Assembly (NCBI GenBank): GCA_034675265.1
Contig: JAUCDK010000024.1
Span: 1-17,225 of the forward strand
Length of the DNA: 17,225 nucleotides
Direction of reading: 5' to 3'
DNA from: UBA7396 sp034675265
GTDB taxonomy: Bacteria; Patescibacteriota; Gracilibacteria; BD1-5; UBA6164
The notes under the pieces were generated by a model that did no database searches, was not told the origin of the DNA, and saw only the letters and a program-made list of their open reading frames with translations. The translations under genes were made by a program, and so were the position numbers. This document shows positions 17,176-17,225 of the stretch, one piece after another. Numbering within the stretch: position 1 is the first letter of the stretch; every line of letters begins with the position of its first letter.

Positions 17176-17225
17176 AAAAATTAATATATTTTGTAAAGTG
17201 TTTGAGGAGTATAGTTTTTTTCAAT

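Noticed and set aside
1..17225. Interpretation that the many TGA-interrupted genes are pseudogenes.
   Set aside because: The TGAs occur in nearly all genes, at conserved glycine positions, and the readings are otherwise free of frameshifts. Code 25 explains all of them.
1..17225. tRNA, rRNA, CRISPR arrays, transposases, phage genes or attachment sites.
   Set aside because: I saw no cloverleaf-like tRNA, no direct-repeat array, no recombinase or capsid-like protein and no terminal inverted repeats beyond the terminators listed.

Overview
This window reads as a chromosomal segment of a candidate-phyla (Patescibacteria/CPR) bacterium that uses genetic code 25, in which UGA means glycine. That code is known from Gracilibacteria (BD1-5) and Absconditabacteria (SR1). 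The evidence is direct: GlmS, MraY, NusG, GreA, PBP1C, TrmB and ABC transporter genes are only full length if in-frame TGA is read through, and the TGAs fall where these families have glycine (for example the UGA in MCGIFAY of GlmS, LSGG of the ABC ATPase and MGDVGS of MraY). In the PBP gene I counted about 34 TGA against 13 GGN glycine codons. The DNA is very AT-rich, arginine is mostly AGA, and I met no in-frame CGA or CGG codon. The sequence does not let me choose between the two phyla.

Layout. 2-766 (+): C-terminal part of a FISUMP-type surface protein. 869-2695 (+): glmS. 2731-5676 (-): a secE, nusG, membrane-anchored protein, greA, DUF212/PAP2-like series, then a small secreted protein with its own promoter. 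5866-6021 (-): a 51-aa membrane peptide gene with its own promoter, Shine-Dalgarno site and terminator. 6067-7948 (-): Ste24-like M48 protease and trmB, 1 nt apart. 8093-10820 (+): a cohesin-like anchored protein and a class A PBP (PBP1C type). 10817-12091 (-): an unknown 178-aa protein, whose stop overlaps the PBP stop, and an FNR-like oxidoreductase. 12171-14189 (+): a chitobiase-C-like membrane protein and mraY. 14273-14698 (-): a His-rich membrane protein. 14820-15128 (+): an RNHCP zinc-ribbon protein. 15150-15503 (+): a structured RNA candidate followed by a 27-aa ORF. 15505-17175 (-): ABC-2 permease and ATPase.

How the genes fit together. GlmS (UDP-GlcNAc supply), MraY (lipid I) and PBP1C (glycan polymerisation and cross-linking) show that a peptidoglycan wall is made. 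The DUF212/PAP2-like protein might belong to lipid-carrier recycling, but that is inference. SecE and NusG serve secretion and transcription, and several anchored or secreted proteins probably face the surface.

The most notable non-coding signals are: (1) at least eight sigma70-like promoters whose -35 and -10 boxes are all separated by 15 bp rather than 17 bp; (2) a near absence of Shine-Dalgarno sites except before two tiny ORFs that use no UGA-glycine and are richer in G+C than their surroundings; (3) a hairpin plus U-run in the secE leader; (4) a structured RNA of about 145 nt ahead of the 27-aa ORF. I saw no tRNA, rRNA, CRISPR array, insertion sequence or phage module.
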